A program made the position numbers and the translations under genes. The notes beneath the pieces were generated by a model. It saw only the letters and a list, made by a program, of their open reading frames with translations. It searched no databases and was not told the origin of the DNA. From Osmia lignaria lignaria (taxonomy: Eukaryota; Arthropoda; Insecta; Hymenoptera; Megachilidae), in NCBI RefSeq assembly GCF_051020975.1, contig NC_135039.1, positions 13,304,692 to 13,368,691 on the forward strand: DNA of 64,000 nt, given 5' to 3'. Positions 28,001 to 43,000 of the stretch are shown here, in pieces. The first letter of the stretch is position 1. Every line of letters begins with the position of its first letter.

Positions 28001-31000
28001 GAGAGGGACTGCGGTAATTATGCCATTCACACCACCTACTCACCCCCACACACATGTACACTTTACATCTACCACACAGGCAACCAGGTAGATTCTCAGA
28101 AATTTGTATTTCTTCTCCCAGCTAGGACTTGTTTTATCAACAATAAGGGTCGTCATCTCTGTTTAGTTGACGAGGTTCGTTGATCATCGACTGGTTCAGT
28201 TGTTTCCATTTGATAGGAGGTTTATTTGAAGGAAAAAATTGTCCTTTTAGATGTGTGTTAGGTGAGGATGAAGTTGAAGATGGAAGAAGAATCAAACAGA
28301 ATGATAATTTTGAATTTGAGGAAGTAATATAGCGAAGGAACAATGAAATCTTTGCTGAAACTTAATAATGCAAACACCTGTTGCTGGGTGAATTCTGTAC
28401 TGCTAGATTCTTGTTTAGGTTTCGACCCTGAAATTGTAATCTGATTTAAATTCTGATACTTGTTTTCTTCTTCATCTTTTCTTCTGTGTTTTCGTTGAAA
28501 GAATAGGATTTATGGTCTTCTAAGGCCCTTCTTCCTCGTGTTATTATTTGAAAAAGAAAGCAGAGGACTTCAACGTTTGATGGTTCCTCATGATCACAGG
28601 GAATTCTGAGTCTAATGTGATCAACGATGAACGATTGCTGTGGAAGAACAAAGAACCAATGGGAAAACGTGAAAATTCAGCTAAGAGATGGAGCCTGAAG
28701 AAATTGAAGAAACAAGGAGAAAATATCAAGAATGATTCATTCTCAACAATGCAGAGTCCAAAAATGGTGGAAGAGATGTATAGTACAGTCTCTTCTGAAG
28801 AAAATTACTTGAAGACTACCAGAAATTCTCAGCATCCACTGAAGAAACCTAAGAATTCCACTGACGTTCAGTCAAGGAGGTCTAGAAAGAAGAAGAGGAA
28901 ACGTTTACACAAGAAGAATTTAAAGAATGATACTTTAACCGAGAACGAGATTCCTATGAGAACTGAAGCTTTACTTCTGGTAGAATCCACATCATCAGCA
29001 ACTACTTTGAATGAAAATTTAACTAGCTCAACAAGTACAGAACTAAATTTTCAGGAAAGTTCTTCAACTATTTTAAAGAGTGAACAATTTATTGAGCAAG
29101 GAAATAATAAGAAATTGGAAAACGAAGTCAGTACCACTGTAGCAAGCACAGAATCAGCAACTGAAGAAACCAGTGAACTCACTGATGATTTCTTATCAAC
29201 CTTAACAGATGACACAACAGTTTCTGAAGATCTCGATCAGAAGTTGAAGACTACAGAAGACACAACACAATGGAATGTGGAAGAAGAAACTAATTTCAGT
29301 GACTCTATGGAGACACCAAAGGTCGAGTGGTCTTCTGAAGATTTTAATGAAACCTCAACCATAATCCCTGAAGAAGAGACAACAAAATTCAACTTAGAAT
29401 TAGAAGATTCTTCAGAAACCCTAAAAATCAAACGATCCTCGAAGGAAGACTTGGATAATGCCTTGCGAACAATCTTTCCAGAAGAAGTTACAGAGTTAAA
29501 CTCAGAAGATCCCTCCACAACTTCAGAAGCAATTGAAACTATCAACTATGGATCAAACGAGGTCTCCAAAGAAAGGTCATCCAGTAGAGAGGACATTTAC
29601 GGTTATAAAGCAAAGAAACGTGGCGACTTTGCTAATTACTTCCATAGATATTTGTCAGGAAGCGTCACACCATCGGCCACAACTTCTTCCACAGCTCTGA
29701 GTAGATACGAGTACAATAATTCGTCTGTTAAAGTGGAGAGTGGTCTGTTCGACTCTGGTTCGAACATTTCCAAGGTTGATCTCGATTTGCTGAGCAAAAA
29801 CAGGCTGTCCAATGAAGTTCCATCAAACTCATCCCTCTCCACAACTCAAGCATCCAAAGGGAAGGTTGATCCCTGCACCTTGAAATGCGTGGAATTGTAC
29901 AAGAAATTGAAAGCGTATGAAAGAGAAAAAGAGAAGCAGTCGAATAGTTTAAATAATGGAACCCTGAAGAGTGAAGAGAACTTGGATTCAGGGCTGATCA
30001 GCATGGAAGATACGACTCCCTTCGACTTAGCTGATGAAAACTGTACTGAGCTGATCTTGGACACTGAACAATCAACAGAAATATTCAGTGAGATTCCAAA
30101 GATCATCCACAGCATCACCAGCAGTACAGAGCCCCAGGATGTAGTAGAGATCATCACTACTACTGAGAAGATCGAGAGCCAGGTTGGTAAAAAGAAGCCA
30201 AAACACGATAAAGGGAGGAGGAAGGATAAGCATCCCAAAGGTAAAGGTAAAAAGAGGAAGAATAAACACAAGAATCGAGTGAACAAGCAATCTACTTCAA
30301 ATGAACAACATAAAACCACAATTGGGATCGATCAGTCTACCTGGAAGAGCTCCACTTTGCCTTACTTTGATGTTAAACCTACGCTTTTCGAAATAGGAAC
30401 CGGTACTTACCCAATAAGGGACGTCGCAGAGTTTCATTCTAAGGAGAGCACGGACCAGGAAGAGAAACACAGCCAGCAGGAGACAACTGCCTCTTGGTGG
30501 AGCACCGTCACAAGTTTCATAAACCAACCTGTTACCAATGATTCTTCTTCAAAAAAATGTAAAAAGGGTGATAAGAAAGCGAGTTGGTGGAACGGTGGTT
30601 CTTTGTTTAATCAAAATTCAGAGGAAGATTGCGAGGAAGATGCTTCAGTAACAAACAAGGATTTGAATGAACTTAAAGAAACTACCACAGAAATCTTTAG
30701 AGACCTGTTTACTGGTACAACTATCCAATGGCCAGAGACTATAATCCTTGAAAGATTCAGGTGCAACCAGGACCAGTACTTGTGCGACGACGAAACCTGT
30801 ATCTCAGGGAGTCAAGTGTGTAATGGAATTATAGATTGCAAAGACAGCAGCGATGAATCAAATTGTGGTAGTCGTGGGGACAATAGAGGTGGGTCTAATG
30901 GAACCACAGAACATCCAGTGGATTGTGGAGAGCTGAGTTTTGCCTGCGATGGGACTTGCATCAGCAACATCTTTAACTGTGATAACATAAGACACTGCAA

Positions 31001-34000
31001 TGATGGATCAGATGAGGCTAACTGTGGAAGCGAAGGTAGAAATAGAACTGGACTGGTTATTTCTTCCTCTTCTGTTGTACAAACTAACTTCCTGCTTCGT
31101 GGGACTCTTCGGATACTGTTCAGTGGAACATCTTGTCAACGTGTGAAATTGAACAGATGAAAGTATGGCTGTGCAATATGGTGGCTTCAATGGGAGTCAA
31201 AACGTTGTTGCAATGAAGGAGATTTATGTGTTGAAAGTTTCACTTTGTGACGTCCATCTGTGCTGTACAAAGGCCTTGAAGGGTAGATTATCAATATATT
31301 TTCAGGAGTTCTGTTTTGATACCATACAGGCTGCATGGCTTGATCTTTACTTTGCATTTACATAGGTAAGCAAATCATTGATCATCATATTTCATATTTT
31401 CATTTCTTATTATTGGATCAAAGCAAACAACTAATGTTTTACTTCATCATAGGTTCAGATCAAATTACCCAGTAAATGCAAAGGATAGATAACGAGGTCA
31501 ACGCGTGAGGCAGCCTGTACGAGTGTCTAACAAGCATTTTTAATCCTCTAGAGGATTTCACCAGCTCGATTCGATACGATGCATCCAGTTTATTAATCCC
31601 GAGATTCAGTGGATTTGTTTGGAATTCAAACAACGCGTACGTCGTTCATCGTTTCCTCTCTTGAAGACGTCGAGGTTTTCATTTAGCTGCCACAGACACA
31701 AGAGAAGAAAAAAAATGAGTCACACGCTCATAATACTGAAACAACACTGTACATAGAACCCATGGAATTACCTAACCGCCTTCGAGGGGCTTCAGATTGC
31801 TTTAAGTGTTAGTTTCGAGGAAATCCCTTGTAAAAAAGAGGTCCCTTATGGTCGAGGAGTCATGTGTGCTGTTAGACTGATAATATATTTTCTAAACGTC
31901 ATTGTTCATCCAATGGTGTCTTCATATAATAAGCTCTCTTATCACAGAGATGAACATTCTGACATTGTATCACAGTCTGACAGCACACTGATGGTTACCA
32001 TCGTTCACCGTAACAAATGCTTTCAGTGTATCAACCTGTGCCCCTGTATACGCTTTAAATGTATTCACATGGATAGCTTGTACATACATACATATATATA
32101 TATAACATTGAATGCCTGGGCTCGAGCTTTTCGCGACCTTGAAGAGAGATGCTGAAGAGCTAGAGCCTAAGGTGATAGGGGTTCACGAACAGGCTGTTTG
32201 TTTTTGCCGGTGGCGCCCTGTAGATTTGGCCCCGTGCCCTTCTATGGACTTCACCTGCAGCGATGGCTCTTGCATATCGAAGAGCTCGGTTTGCGACGGA
32301 TTTGACGACTGCCCCAGGGCAGAAGACGAGCTTCACTGTGGTATATAAACACTTACATTTCATCTTGGTGAACCTGATGCCAGTGATTCTTATACCTACA
32401 GCTGACTTTCAAAAATTACATGATATTATGTAGAATCTGGCATCCGGTGAACCTTGCTTTTGCTTGCAAAATAATCTGATGTGAGTCTTCTCTGTGATGG
32501 TACTTACAGATTGGACCACGACACAGCTGATAAAAGCTTTCACGTTTATGGGACTTGATTGACAGAAAAGTGATTGATTAATCATGGTACTAATTAAGTA
32601 TGACTTGTATTGCTAAAAGAGGAACATTTTAAAAGCAAGGAAACAAGAGATTCGTTTGTTCGAACTGCATCAGTGTCAATTAGAAGAGAAAGAAACTGGT
32701 CAGATTAATTATTGAATGTACTACTGAAATGAGGGCAATTTAGAAGTGCCAGGAGGTTTTATTCATTTTTTAATATGCTGCTGTGTCTATGTATCTGAAA
32801 ATAGATAACAGGACAGTTTGATCAACATAGTCCACATTATGGTGATTGCATTTTGTTTTTTTAAACGTGAAAGCTTTGCCAGCCACTGCTATATTCGTCC
32901 ATTGGTAGCTTCAAAGTTTTAACCTTCGAGCTATCATCAATTGTACATAAATTCACCTCTCCCAAGTACCCTGAACTTCAGGATAGTTCCTTGATCCAGT
33001 CTCAAAGCCAAGGGAACGATCGTTTCAATCTGATCAGCACATTAATTTCCTCCCGTCCTTTGGAGAAATGATCGCTCCCCTCATGAGAGAAGTAAAAAGC
33101 TTTTGTATCGTTGTTCGTCGAACGCTTTTGTTGTTCATGGACGAGTTTCGAGCTTCAGTAATGTTGTAACTGAATAAGAATCCTATTAGATAATCATCCC
33201 TTAAAGCATTAAGTTGTTGCACATGAAACAACCAATTTAGGAATGTAAGGAGACTGGCACAATGACATAAATAGCATTGGTATGTCAATATAATTTCTTC
33301 AAACTTTCTACTATTAGTGCCATTTTATGTCACCTAATTATGATAGATTTTCTATGTTTCAAAATGATCCATTTCCCATGCAACAACTTGATGCAATTAT
33401 TAAGAGAGATGAGGACAGAGTGAGTTGAACTTGAAGAAGGAGCTATTATCTTTAGTATAATTTAATTAATTTTCAAAGTCTTCTATAGATTGTGGGTAAT
33501 GAAAGTTTCTTCATCAAGCAACAAACTGTATCAGCCTCTTTCTAAAACAGAATTTTAATCTCCTCTCATGCACCAACATTCATCTCGTCGTTTGTGTTTG
33601 TACATAAATGTGTGTTCTCTGCTCCCGTGTACCCTTGCTGCGACACAAACGACAAAACAAAACAGAACGGGAATGCACACCCACCCAGTTCAAATGCGTC
33701 ACCGGGAACAAGTGCATCGAGGGTGTCTACCGGTGCGACGGCCATCCGGATTGTCCTGATCACAGCGACGAAGATTGCGCTAACGAAACCATTACACACG
33801 CCATTCAGCCTACCAGTACGCCTTTAATTTTCCCTCTGTTTTTTTTTTATATCAAACCCTTGATCAGTGCCTGAAGCTTCACTTGGACTCAGCTTGAAAA
33901 TAGAAACAAATTTTGAAGGATAGAAACAGGAAGTGTACAAGAATGGTTCTCTGGCATTGATTTTGGAGTTTCATGGCATGGCATTGCATAGTTGTCATTG

Positions 34001-37000
34001 ATTGAAAGGAACGCTCTGCTAATTTGAGGCTTCAGATGAAAGAGTAAAGGTATAACATAACAATATGTACATTTTCAGAAGAAATTAGATCAGAGACTAA
34101 CTCCTTCTTTTTTCAGATGTATATTGTTTCATCTTCTATGAGGCATAGTTTGGGAAATTGTGTTTAATAGGAAAGTGTTAAGGCCACACTCAGGAACTTC
34201 TATCCTCCTCAGATTTTAATAAGCTTCTCCATGTTGATGCATTATATTATTGTGAATTTCTCTATCAATATTGAGAAGATTTCTGTAAATGCATGTCTCA
34301 TAACAGTGGTATCTTTCTAAAAGAAACTATGAAGAGCAGATCTTTCCTTTCAATCTGACGTATTTGTACGTCTAAACATATATATTTGTTATACAATCTG
34401 CTTTCGATTATACTCGACTCCTCTTCCTCTGCATGATTCAGATACATCTGAAAGAGGCGTGTTTACGAACCGCCGAGACCCAGCCAGGTAAAAATGGTCA
34501 AATAAACTCGTTCTCCCGTTTGCTTAACACTCCTCGACGGGGACAACGATGCTAGCCGACTTACTCCCGTCTAATTAATTCATTAGCTTGATAGAGGGAA
34601 CATTCAAAATGGCAAGGACTCTTTCATTCCAGATTTCTACTGTCTAGTGTATTCAGGTGTAATTTCTGAATGAAAATAGCAAATTTGAACGAAATACTTT
34701 TTAGAATATTTATTCTGAAGGGTATGCTTTACATAGTATAAATTACAATAAGGTGAGCTTTCAAAGTTTTAGAATCACAGTGGCAATAGACGTTCAAGTT
34801 CAATTGCCCTTAAAAACCTGCTTTTTAGTTACTAATTGAATTTGAATCTCGTTCCCCGTCACGGAGACGTTTTTAGTGGTCATCTTTGCTGGAAATGCTT
34901 ATGTCCAAGTAGCTGGCAATGTGCTTGTTCTGTGTATGTATACGTCAAGGCCAACCATGGCCAGGCCGGGCAACCGACAGCCTGAGGGAATGCGATCCGA
35001 GCAGGGAAATGCGTTGCGACGACGGCAAGTGTGTTCTGCTTCGACGTAAATGCGACAATATCTTCGACTGTATCGACGGCAGTGATGAACGTGGCTGCGG
35101 TAAGAGCTTCCTCCGATCCTTTCCTATATCATTCAGAAGATTCACTCGTCTTTTATACCTTGCAGTATTCGTATTTGCTGGAGATCATGGACTTAGGATT
35201 TCAGTTGAGAAGAAATAGAATTGGTCACCTTGATGGACTCCCCTAAAACTCTAGCTCTGGATTTCAATATTAGAATTAAGAAGAGAATACCTCTAAACTA
35301 GATGCACTGATTTAAGTTCAATTCTCAATTTTGTAAAAATATTTTTATAATAATATTAGGAGTATCAAATGAACTCCTCGCAGGTTCCTATTGATTCTGA
35401 AAATCATCGAATTTTTCTTTAGGGAAGTTAATATACAAATTGTGAATCTCTGAATGACATATTCCTATTGATCAATATCCAGCAAACACAACCATAAAAC
35501 CGCTTTTTTAAATGCTTCTTTGGTGTGCTTATATGTGTTTGTGCCGTTAAGGTGTCTGCACGCCTGCCGAATGGAAATGTGCCAGTGGCGAGTGCATACC
35601 GGAAACCGAAAGATGCGACAATGTAGTCCAGTGTGCTGATGGAACTGACGAGGCTGGATGTGGTAATTATGCGTCCTCGCCCCCTTGCCTCCCAGTTCGA
35701 CGAAAAGTGGCCTTACCATATTGGAAAACAGAGAGATTCTCTTAAAATAATCCTTTAACCATAACGTACTTCTACCATGAATCAATAGAGGTGCTTAGTT
35801 AAAGGGTTAATCAAGATTGCTGAAAGATAATTAACATCGCATTCCCTCGTTAATCAAGTTCATATTGTTTTGAAGCATCGATTGCATGATTATCGCATGA
35901 CAATTTATAGTCCATTTGTACGTTTTGATTGTACTCGTCGCTTTCTGCTCGCCTCAACAATTTTGTACTCTTCAAAAATGAAACACGTACAATCAGTTGG
36001 AGCAGACACGTGAGTATCTCTTCCAAATTCTCTACTCTGTGGACTAATGTGCACGCGAGGATGGTGAGCACAGTCCTGTATTCCTTTCAGCAATACAGAA
36101 CCCCATACACTCTGAGTTTGATATACCATAAGTGCTCCTTTGCGTTACTTTTGTGTCATACTCTGATGCTTGAAAATTGATCAACAATCTAATAGCTGAA
36201 AGGAATACAGGCTCTGCTAGTAAGGCCGTTTTCGACCCCTCCCTCTGTTCCCCTTGTGTCGCCCACTAATGCACGAGATGTCCTAACGGAGTACCACCTG
36301 GTCGTTTGGGGTCGTTGTAGTAAATGAATGTCCGGCTGGAATGTTTCGATGCAACGACGGATTGTGCCTGGACAGTAAGAGACGTTGCGATGGTCGACCG
36401 CATTGTTTGGACGGCTCGGACGAGATCAACTGCCGTACGATCACTACTTTTCTACCTCTGCCTCTTTCTATCTCTATCTCTATCTTTCTCTCTCGAGGCT
36501 GATTTGCATTGCGAATTACGACAGAGAACAGTCGAGGTCCTTCAACCGGGATGCCTGGATGGATTTATATGAAGAACCATGCTGGACAAATTTTTGTGAC
36601 TCTCCTAAAGAGAAGACTTTATTATAATTTTAATATCATAGACTGTAACGTCAACGATGAATTTATGATGGAACTTCTGCAAAGCCAGCAGCTCTTCCTT
36701 TTCAATGTAACTGGTAAAAGTATTGAAAGAAATTCGATTCCTTTGCGAGAAATCAATTATTGTTCAAAGCGTGACGCAAATCAGCCATCCTCTTAAACGA
36801 GGAGCTTCTTCTGGGCACCGTGTTTTTCTTTTGTTTATACCCACTTTCTCGAATTCTAAGAGCTCCCCGACTCGCTGTAATCCATCCTCCCCCTCATCTT
36901 GGAATCGATTAAATCCACCTGGTTGATGAATTATTCTCTTCTGGGGTTTCGACGTTTCGGATTGTTTCGCATGAAGGAGCCAGCGATCGACGGGAAAAGA

Positions 37001-40000
37001 CGGAATCTTCACGCAATGCTGCTCTCCTAAACGACACGCTGAACATTCCTTCTTTTTTCAGGAACGTCTGGCCCGTGGGTCTGTCTTACGGGAGCTTCTT
37101 CCTGGTCTGCGTACGCAGATGTCGATGGGAATTGAAAACGTTGAGGAAGAAGATAGGAAGCTCGTGGAAACGGGTTCGAGAGCGAAAATACGAGAGGAGA
37201 AGCCAGAGAATAGAGATCGATGCGTACGCGGATCGGTAGGAACGAGCTCTCCCTGGTCGCGTCGGTCTTCAAGGCGGCAATTAAGAAGCTGTAACTAATG
37301 CGAGAGCCAGCTCGGCTAGACGAGAGGCCCGTTAATCTCGTTTCGTCGTTCGATCGACCGTGCTTTTTCGATGCGAACGTTCGTTGACTGCCGTTTTGCT
37401 TGGACACCGACCTTCCATGCTTCGCGATCGAGGCTGTTTGATCGTGGAATACCCCCTCCGAGGCTACAGAATGTCTACTCGAGGAAGATTTAAAGGATTG
37501 AACCTCCTGAACCGTGGCTAATGAGCAAGGCTTCCATGGAAACTCATCGAGATTTACTATCAGACACAATTCTTAGAGTTATTTGTAATTGTAACTAAAA
37601 TGATTGGTTATTCAAAAAAAAGATCAGGAAAAGGTTTTTGAAAAAATTTTAATTGAACTTTGTATAAGTTGCATTATATTCTTCATGATTTTAATAATAT
37701 ATGCCTGTTGAGAACCACTGAAGCTCCGTGGATTCTCGACCGACTTTCAAATTGTTTTCCTTCAGAACTAGAAAAATGCACTTCGCTTCTTTTTACTCTT
37801 TCTTCTGCGAATAATCACCCGTCCAGATTGCAACGTATTCTGTTTAAAAAATTCGTGTAGAATGATTCTGAGAAAAATTCACCCCAGTAGATATTTAATT
37901 GACCCACTTAAGGTATTTTTGTCAAATTATCATAAAATGTTTTACAGATGATTTCCAGCAGCCTTTCTGTAGCCTCAGTGATCATCCTCTTAATTACTGA
38001 CATAAGTAGCCAAGAAAACTTTCAATCAGCCTCGATCTGGCTCACTGAACCATGTATCTTTGTATGTTTCAGCGTGGCACCTACTTAAATCTCATTAAAT
38101 TTCACGTCTTGGATTATCTGACTCTATATACAGAGCAATTTTTTATCTCTACTGTTAACACATCTTCAACAATACTTTTCTTCCTCTCAAAGAATCTGTT
38201 TCTCTTCACCTTGCTCGAATTTTCTCTACTTTCTTCTCTTGCTCACTGTCTCACACACTCTCTTCTTTCCTTTTGTCTTCTATTTCAGCACAGGTTGCCT
38301 GATCTTTGATATATACATACCTGTCTTCTCTAATTGTATACTATTTATTATCTTTTATATATATATATATGTATCTCTTTTTTAATATTCTTCTGTATTT
38401 ATTTTTATAGTGGGAATCTTGCACAGCGCACGAACATGTACACAAGATCCAAAGTATTTGATGAATCCAAGTGATCATTATACTTTATGGTACACTGATC
38501 CTGAGGAAGAAAGTTTGGGGTACAGATGGTTGAATTTTGGAAATTTGGACAAGTATTGGACAAAGCAGAGGTTGTAACTTAGAAAGTTAGGAAAATGTAA
38601 ACTGAAAATAGTGAGAAGAAACAATAACTATCAATTGTAATACTTGTGATAATTGTAAAAGAATTCAAGCATCACAGATGTACTCAAACTTCTGATCAGC
38701 CAGTGTACATATCTCTCTCTCTCTCTATTTCTCTCTGTCTCCTTTTCTCTCTTTGTTTCCCTCGTATGATACCATAGTCTTAGATTTACGAGGCATCTCC
38801 TTTTGCCTAGATCTTTCTGTTTGATACTGTTTAAACGTTCGTAGCTTTTGGAAAGTACATTACACTCGCTCCCTAGGGAGGACATAGTTCACGGAGTTAT
38901 CGTGCTGCATAGTAGAATTTTCCTACTTACCACTCTTCCAATACTATCGTTGGAATACCAGGGCGGAACATTCACCAAACCCCTTTGGCGTTAACGCTCT
39001 CGTTATCGGCTCGATTCCTCTCCCGATTAATCGTGAATTTGACGGGGATGATATAATGATAACCGGATCCATCCTCTTTCCTGCAATAAACGTGAAACGT
39101 TTCTATCAATGTTCAATCTCTACTCTATTGGTGTATAATATTCATGTTATCATTTCAGATTTTTCACACACTTATCTGATAATTTATATAAATTAATTTT
39201 GAGTCTCATTTTGTGCTATTCTTCAATTTTAAGAAAACCTATAAAATAATTGAAATAAAGAAAGTTTCATTCTATCACTGGTATTCCAACTATGAACAGT
39301 GAATGTAAAAAGTATTAACACACTTTGGATTCCTGCAAGAAACATGTATCATGTTCATTAAATATTACATTATGTTTGCTAAGGTATCACATGATTAGTT
39401 CAATAATTCACAAGTTATTGCAGTATAAATGTGTGTACCAATACTTTTTCCATTCCCTGTAGAATGTACTCTGACTGAACACCTGATAAACGTATGGTAT
39501 ACCCGCAGGACACCATAGAAGCTCCATGGGATCAGTGTACACGTGCGCTCTAAACGAGTTTCCTTGAAACGTCGCATGACAGACGGCAGTGTGCTCGTTT
39601 ATTGTTTGAAGAACCGGGACCAGCACGCTTTATCATCGTTCGTATCGCAACCTGGACAGCCTATCGATCGCTTAATTATTCGCTGGCCACTTATTCAACC
39701 TCCCTCGCATTTAATTTCGTCGTTAGACCGTGGAAAATCGATGAAAAATGATCGTGCACTTTCACTCTGGCCAAGTTTTCCCCGGTTCAGAAACATTCTA
39801 CCTTGAAACTTTCGGGCTTTCAATGACCCTCTCCATACCATGGGTGTATATAATGGAGAAGGATCTATGGGGCAGCGATGGTTGAATGATTATCCGGGTG
39901 AAACGAGCACACTGCCTGGAATATATGACTTTCTTTTTTTCTTATATGGTTTCTCTATTCTGGATATCTTTAAATCATGTAGTTTCCATAGCTGATGATT

Positions 40001-43000
40001 TCTTTGTGCTTTCAGAGTGTCCTGACGGTGAGCTACCCTGCGATAATGGTGTCTGCATCAACAAGAACTTCTTCTGCGACCGAAATGCCGATTGCCACGA
40101 TGGCAGCGATGAACGTGACTGCCGTAAGAATGTGTTCTATCTGTGTGAAGATCTCTTTTGGATCAGTTTTGGGAACTACCCAAATGTTACACTCACTTAT
40201 TAATGAAACTTTGCCAGCTTGTAGACCTTGTCGAGCTGAACACACCTATACCCCGTTTTGGGGGTAGACGACTAATTGTTTAAAAGATATTAAGGATTAA
40301 AGTTAGTTACTACTTACATTGAGAAGTATGAGAGACTCACACATGCAACTCGCAATCTAGAGATCGACAGTTCAAATCCTTGGTTCACAACATTTTTTTT
40401 TTTAATAATAATTTGTCTCTTTTTGAATAAAAAAAAAAAAAAAAAAAAAAACCAGTGACCCGGGATTTGAACCGAGGACCTTTAGATTACGAGTCAAGCG
40501 TCTAACCACGGAGCAGATCCGTGACTTACAATTTAAAGGTCCTCGGTTCAAATCCTTGGTTCACATAAAAATTTTTTTTTTTATAATGATAATTTTTATG
40601 TAATAGTTATTCAAAAGGAGACAAATTATCATTAAAAAAAAATGTTGGGAACCAAGGATTTGAACCATGGATCTCTAGATTGCGAGTTGTATGTGTGAGT
40701 CTATCATACTTCTCAATGTAAGTAGTAACTAACTTTAATTATTAATATCTTTTAAACAATTAACCATCTGCCCTCAAAAGAGGGTATAGGCGTGTTCAGC
40801 TCGACGAGCTCTACAAGCTGGCAAACTTTCATTAATAAGTGAATGTAACACTTGGTAGTTCTCCTTGTTAGAGTATTCAGGGAGTGCTATTTCAGAGATT
40901 TCTGAAGTACCCTAAGTCACTGTAACCAAAATCTAAATACCTCCAGTATTCACACTCTATGTAAATTACTCGTGTACATAAAAGTGTACTGTAAAATTAA
41001 TACACCGTTCAAATTTCAGCGGTTATCGATGAGACAACTGATGGGGATCATGTTGCATGCCGCCAAGACGAATTCGCCTGCCCCCATGGAGGCTGTATAC
41101 CGCAGTCTGCAGTCTGCAACGGACGAAACGACTGTCCCTACGAGGAAGACGAGATCAATTGTCCACGAGGTACGTCGCGAAATACACGAGGACAGAATGG
41201 GAGTAACGAGGAACACGTTGCCCATGTGCGCACCGCCGGAAACGTGTACTAGAGATCACGTAGAGAGACTTAGCGTGTCGAGAAATGGGTGAAAAATGCT
41301 GCAAGAACCAGCTGCAATCTACACCGATAGTCATTGATACGAAGACAGACGAATAATATAATATCTTAGACATTTGTAAATATTTGAAAAGCCTCCAGTA
41401 TCTTCGTCCAATGACTAGAAGTGTATTTTGTTCTGACATCCTTGAAACTCTTAATGATACTTTGTAGAAACAATTGTAGAAGCTTATTTGATCAGAGTGA
41501 AATCATTCTCTATTTTGCAACAAAGTTTCATTAAGCTAAGGAGATTCATTGAAAGAACGTCTGACAATGTCGCGATCGTTTTCACCATTTGTATATATAT
41601 ATAAATACGCTCTATTCGATCTTGCACACTTGATCCAGTAGATCACGCAACGCACCAGGTTGCATACGCAATGTTTGGCCGTGACTACGTGTTCACCGCC
41701 TTCTAGAGGCAACCGATTATGCCGCACCAATTTTCCACGTGCACTTATTCAAAGGCAAATACCTGGAACCGTGCTTCAGACTGGTAACTTTTCACCGAGC
41801 AAGCCTCTTTGTATGTTATAAAGTATCTAAAGTGCATGTAGCCAGTCTGAAGTACAAACCATAAGTCACAAATATTTGCAGTGAAAGGTGGAAACGCCAA
41901 GTAGTAAGTAGTTTCAGGATTAATCCCGAAGGACAGGTCGACAATGTTAAGAAATACTCTCCCCAAAAATACAGGCTGATCCGCGAGCAAGCTGGTTTAG
42001 TTTCGGTTACTTCTAGGTATAAGCACGGATAGAACCTCTTCAAGGGGACATCCAGACACCCTGGTGGGGCTAACCCACAAGAGCCAGGCTAAGGGTTACA
42101 GTCTGGATTATCAAGCACCGGCTAATCTGAGCACGCCGAGGAGTTGTGCTCCGGATGATTTTGTTTGTGCTGATGGCACTTGCATCCCTGAAACTCACCA
42201 CTGCGACCATTTCTACGATTGCCGCGACTTTACCGACGAACAGTATTGCTTCGGTTAGATCACTCGTTGACCTTGAAAATCTGTTGGCGTCTTTCCACCT
42301 GTTGGATCCTTTTTATCTCTCATTTTTTATTCTTGCCTGTTGAGTTATGTTCCATCAACTTGTACCCTAAAAATGTTGCTTGCGTTGCTGATATGAATCA
42401 TCAGTACTACCTTGTGACTCACATTTAACTTGAATTCTTTTAAATAAAATAATTCCCAGGATGGAATTGCTAACTGTGAATCACAATGTACGGTGATAGC
42501 TTTTCTTTAGTTCTTTAAATAGGTTTCCATTCAGAATATTATTTTGTTTCTTTTACTTAGGAAAAGTGTCAGGGCTGAAAAATAAGAATTAGATTCTCTT
42601 GATTGCTTATGTTCATTTGATACCTGGGACGCCACAGATTCTCTAGGCTTTGCATTCTATTTTTCTCAGTCAGTGTTAGCAGCCGAATAGATAATGTGTA
42701 GGCTGTTCAAGTAGAAACATAATGACGTTTATGAAACTCGACTGGACTTCATCAGTTACACGTTCGTCGCATCCTAGCTGTTAATCATAGTGCATCTGTT
42801 GCTTGATGTTTTAGTTGAGTCCTTATCGATAGATGCAACCCTGTTACAGCATGAGAAAGAAAGAGGAACGCAAATTGTTCTTCTTTTTTTATATTATAAA
42901 TGTTGTAGATGCTAGTACCAAGTGTTCAGTAGTGGTGCAATATTCTGCACGCCCAAAGAAATCAGTAATTCTTAATTTAATGTAACAAGTTCTAATACTA

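Noticed and set aside
36509..36796. 95-codon plus-strand open frame after exon 12
   Set aside because: No acceptor in the right phase and no family resemblance.
37068..37142. Short terminal exon after CTTCTTTTTTCAG
   Set aside because: Good acceptor but only about 24 codons before a stop and no coding character.
37027..37569. 180-codon minus-strand open frame
   Set aside because: No domain, low-complexity basic/Ser composition, lies in a perlecan intron with no supporting splice or promoter signals.
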